The notes beneath the pieces are model-generated. The model did not search any database and was not told the origin of the DNA. It was given only the letters and a program-made list of their open reading frames with translations. Position numbers and translations under genes: made by a program. 25,559 nt of DNA from NCBI GenBank assembly GCA_016711485.1, contig JADJSX010000017.1, positions 1 to 25,559 on the forward strand, in the 5' to 3' direction. This document shows, piece after piece, positions 25,140 through 25,559 of this stretch (position 1 is the stretch's first letter; each line of letters begins with the position of its first letter). Origin of the DNA: Leptospiraceae bacterium. GTDB lineage: Bacteria > Spirochaetota > Leptospiria > Leptospirales > Leptospiraceae.

Positions 25140-25431
25140 GCATAACTGCGAGTATCCACTTCGGCGACTCACTAAGCTCGGATGATGTGAGTCACCTTGC
25201 TAAACCGGCTTAGTTGTTTAAGTGAAAATTTTTAGTATATTTGTCAGACTAATGCAAGTCCAGTGCCTTCACTACTGTCACGAAACTTGCAGAAAAGAGC
25301 AAGTTTGCGCGCCATCCGTTCAGTCACAGGACTTGCTAGTCATACGGTGGCTTGGAGACATGACTTTGAAACTCAAAAGGTGCTACCGCACTTCGAGTTT
25401 CAAAGTAACGTCGATACTCTTAACGTTATGC
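25140..25431 (+). repeat. attC-like site 15 (slightly eroded)
   Basis: R'' GCATAAC 25140-25146, R' GTTATGC 25425-25431. Hairpin A GACTCAC/GTGAGTC as in site 3, B2, C TTTGAAACTC/GAGTTTCAAA. It has several single-base losses (GCTAAACCGGC in the axial stem, GATACTC for the L' box). Upstream flank GCCAAAACCACGCATAAC pairs with GTTATGCGTGATTTTGGC after site 14, one mismatch at position 11. Confidence 0.86.
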
Positions 25432-25559
25432 GCAATGCCTCGCTATATTTCATTTAGTTAATCCAACAGATTGTAGAAGAATGGAAAAGATTGTTTTTAT
25501 GGCTGGATTCGAAAAATAATGTGAAACGCAGGATTTACGATTGTTCTAAATAAAATTGA
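25432..25559 (+). repeat. non-coding cassette, copy 5 (cut by window end)
   Basis: The first 128 bp match the start of the other non-coding cassettes; the rest is beyond the window. Confidence 0.78.

Noticed and set aside
1..25559. CRISPR array
   Set aside because: Repeats are ~300 bp and separated by whole genes of variable length; there are no short regular spacers and no cas genes.
1..25559. tRNA, rRNA or integrase genes
   Set aside because: None could be recognised on either strand in this window.

Overview
The window (about 25.6 kb, AT-rich, poly-A/T-rich coding style) looks like a stretch of a chromosomal integron-type gene-cassette array. The host is not identifiable for certain; low GC, gene style and many Leptospira-like small proteins suggest a spirochaete of the Leptospiraceae, but this is inference only. 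Its dominant feature is a ~300-bp element present 15 times in one orientation (14 complete, one cut by the window start). Each copy begins RYYYAAC-like (GCATAAC, ACCTAAC, GGCTAAC, GTCCAAC, AACTAAC), continues TGC-GAGTATCC, and ends GGATACTC-TTAAC-GTT followed by a variable tail. That is the R''-spacer-L'' / L'-spacer-R' plan of integron attC sites, but with a ~250-nt interior predicted to fold as an axial stem bearing three hairpins, far larger than the usual attC range of about 60-140 bp.

The key proof of cassette behaviour is that the variable sequence just after one site is complementary, for about 17-20 nt, to the variable sequence just before the NEXT site. The two pair across the cassette and not across the repeat, exactly as expected if each gene-plus-following-site unit once existed as a circle and was inserted at the GTT of the previous site. 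No integrase or other recombinase is encoded in the window.

Layout by cassette: (1) 221-1822 decayed PD-(D/E)XK-type remnant and a frameshifted uracil-DNA-glycosylase-like gene; (2) 2122-3729 coiled-coil protein and a frameshifted HNH endonuclease; (3) 4028-5854 a type II restriction-modification pair (frameshifted Dam-family methylase on the minus strand, divergent PD-(D/E)XK endonuclease); (4) 6156-9183 a MarR-regulated membrane cytochrome module (small membrane protein, cytochrome b561, cytochrome c); (5) 9471-10169 one unknown gene; (6) 10468-15173 a four-gene overlapping operon of type IIG restriction-modification, HEPN-like protein and a toxin-antitoxin pair; (7) non-coding cassette; (8) HhH-GPD-like unknown protein; (9) non-coding cassette; (10) restriction-endonuclease-fold protein; (11, 12) two non-coding cassettes; (13) DUF262/HNH GmrSD-like nuclease; (14) degenerate HigBA-type toxin-antitoxin; (15) start of another non-coding cassette.

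The cargo is thus strongly biased to restriction, nucleases and toxin-antitoxin genes, each mostly with its own ribosome binding site and nearly flush with its attC. A ~713-bp cassette with no sizeable ORF recurs five times, nearly identical, between coding cassettes. Several genes carry one- or two-base indels, mostly in homopolymers, which may be real decay or assembly error.
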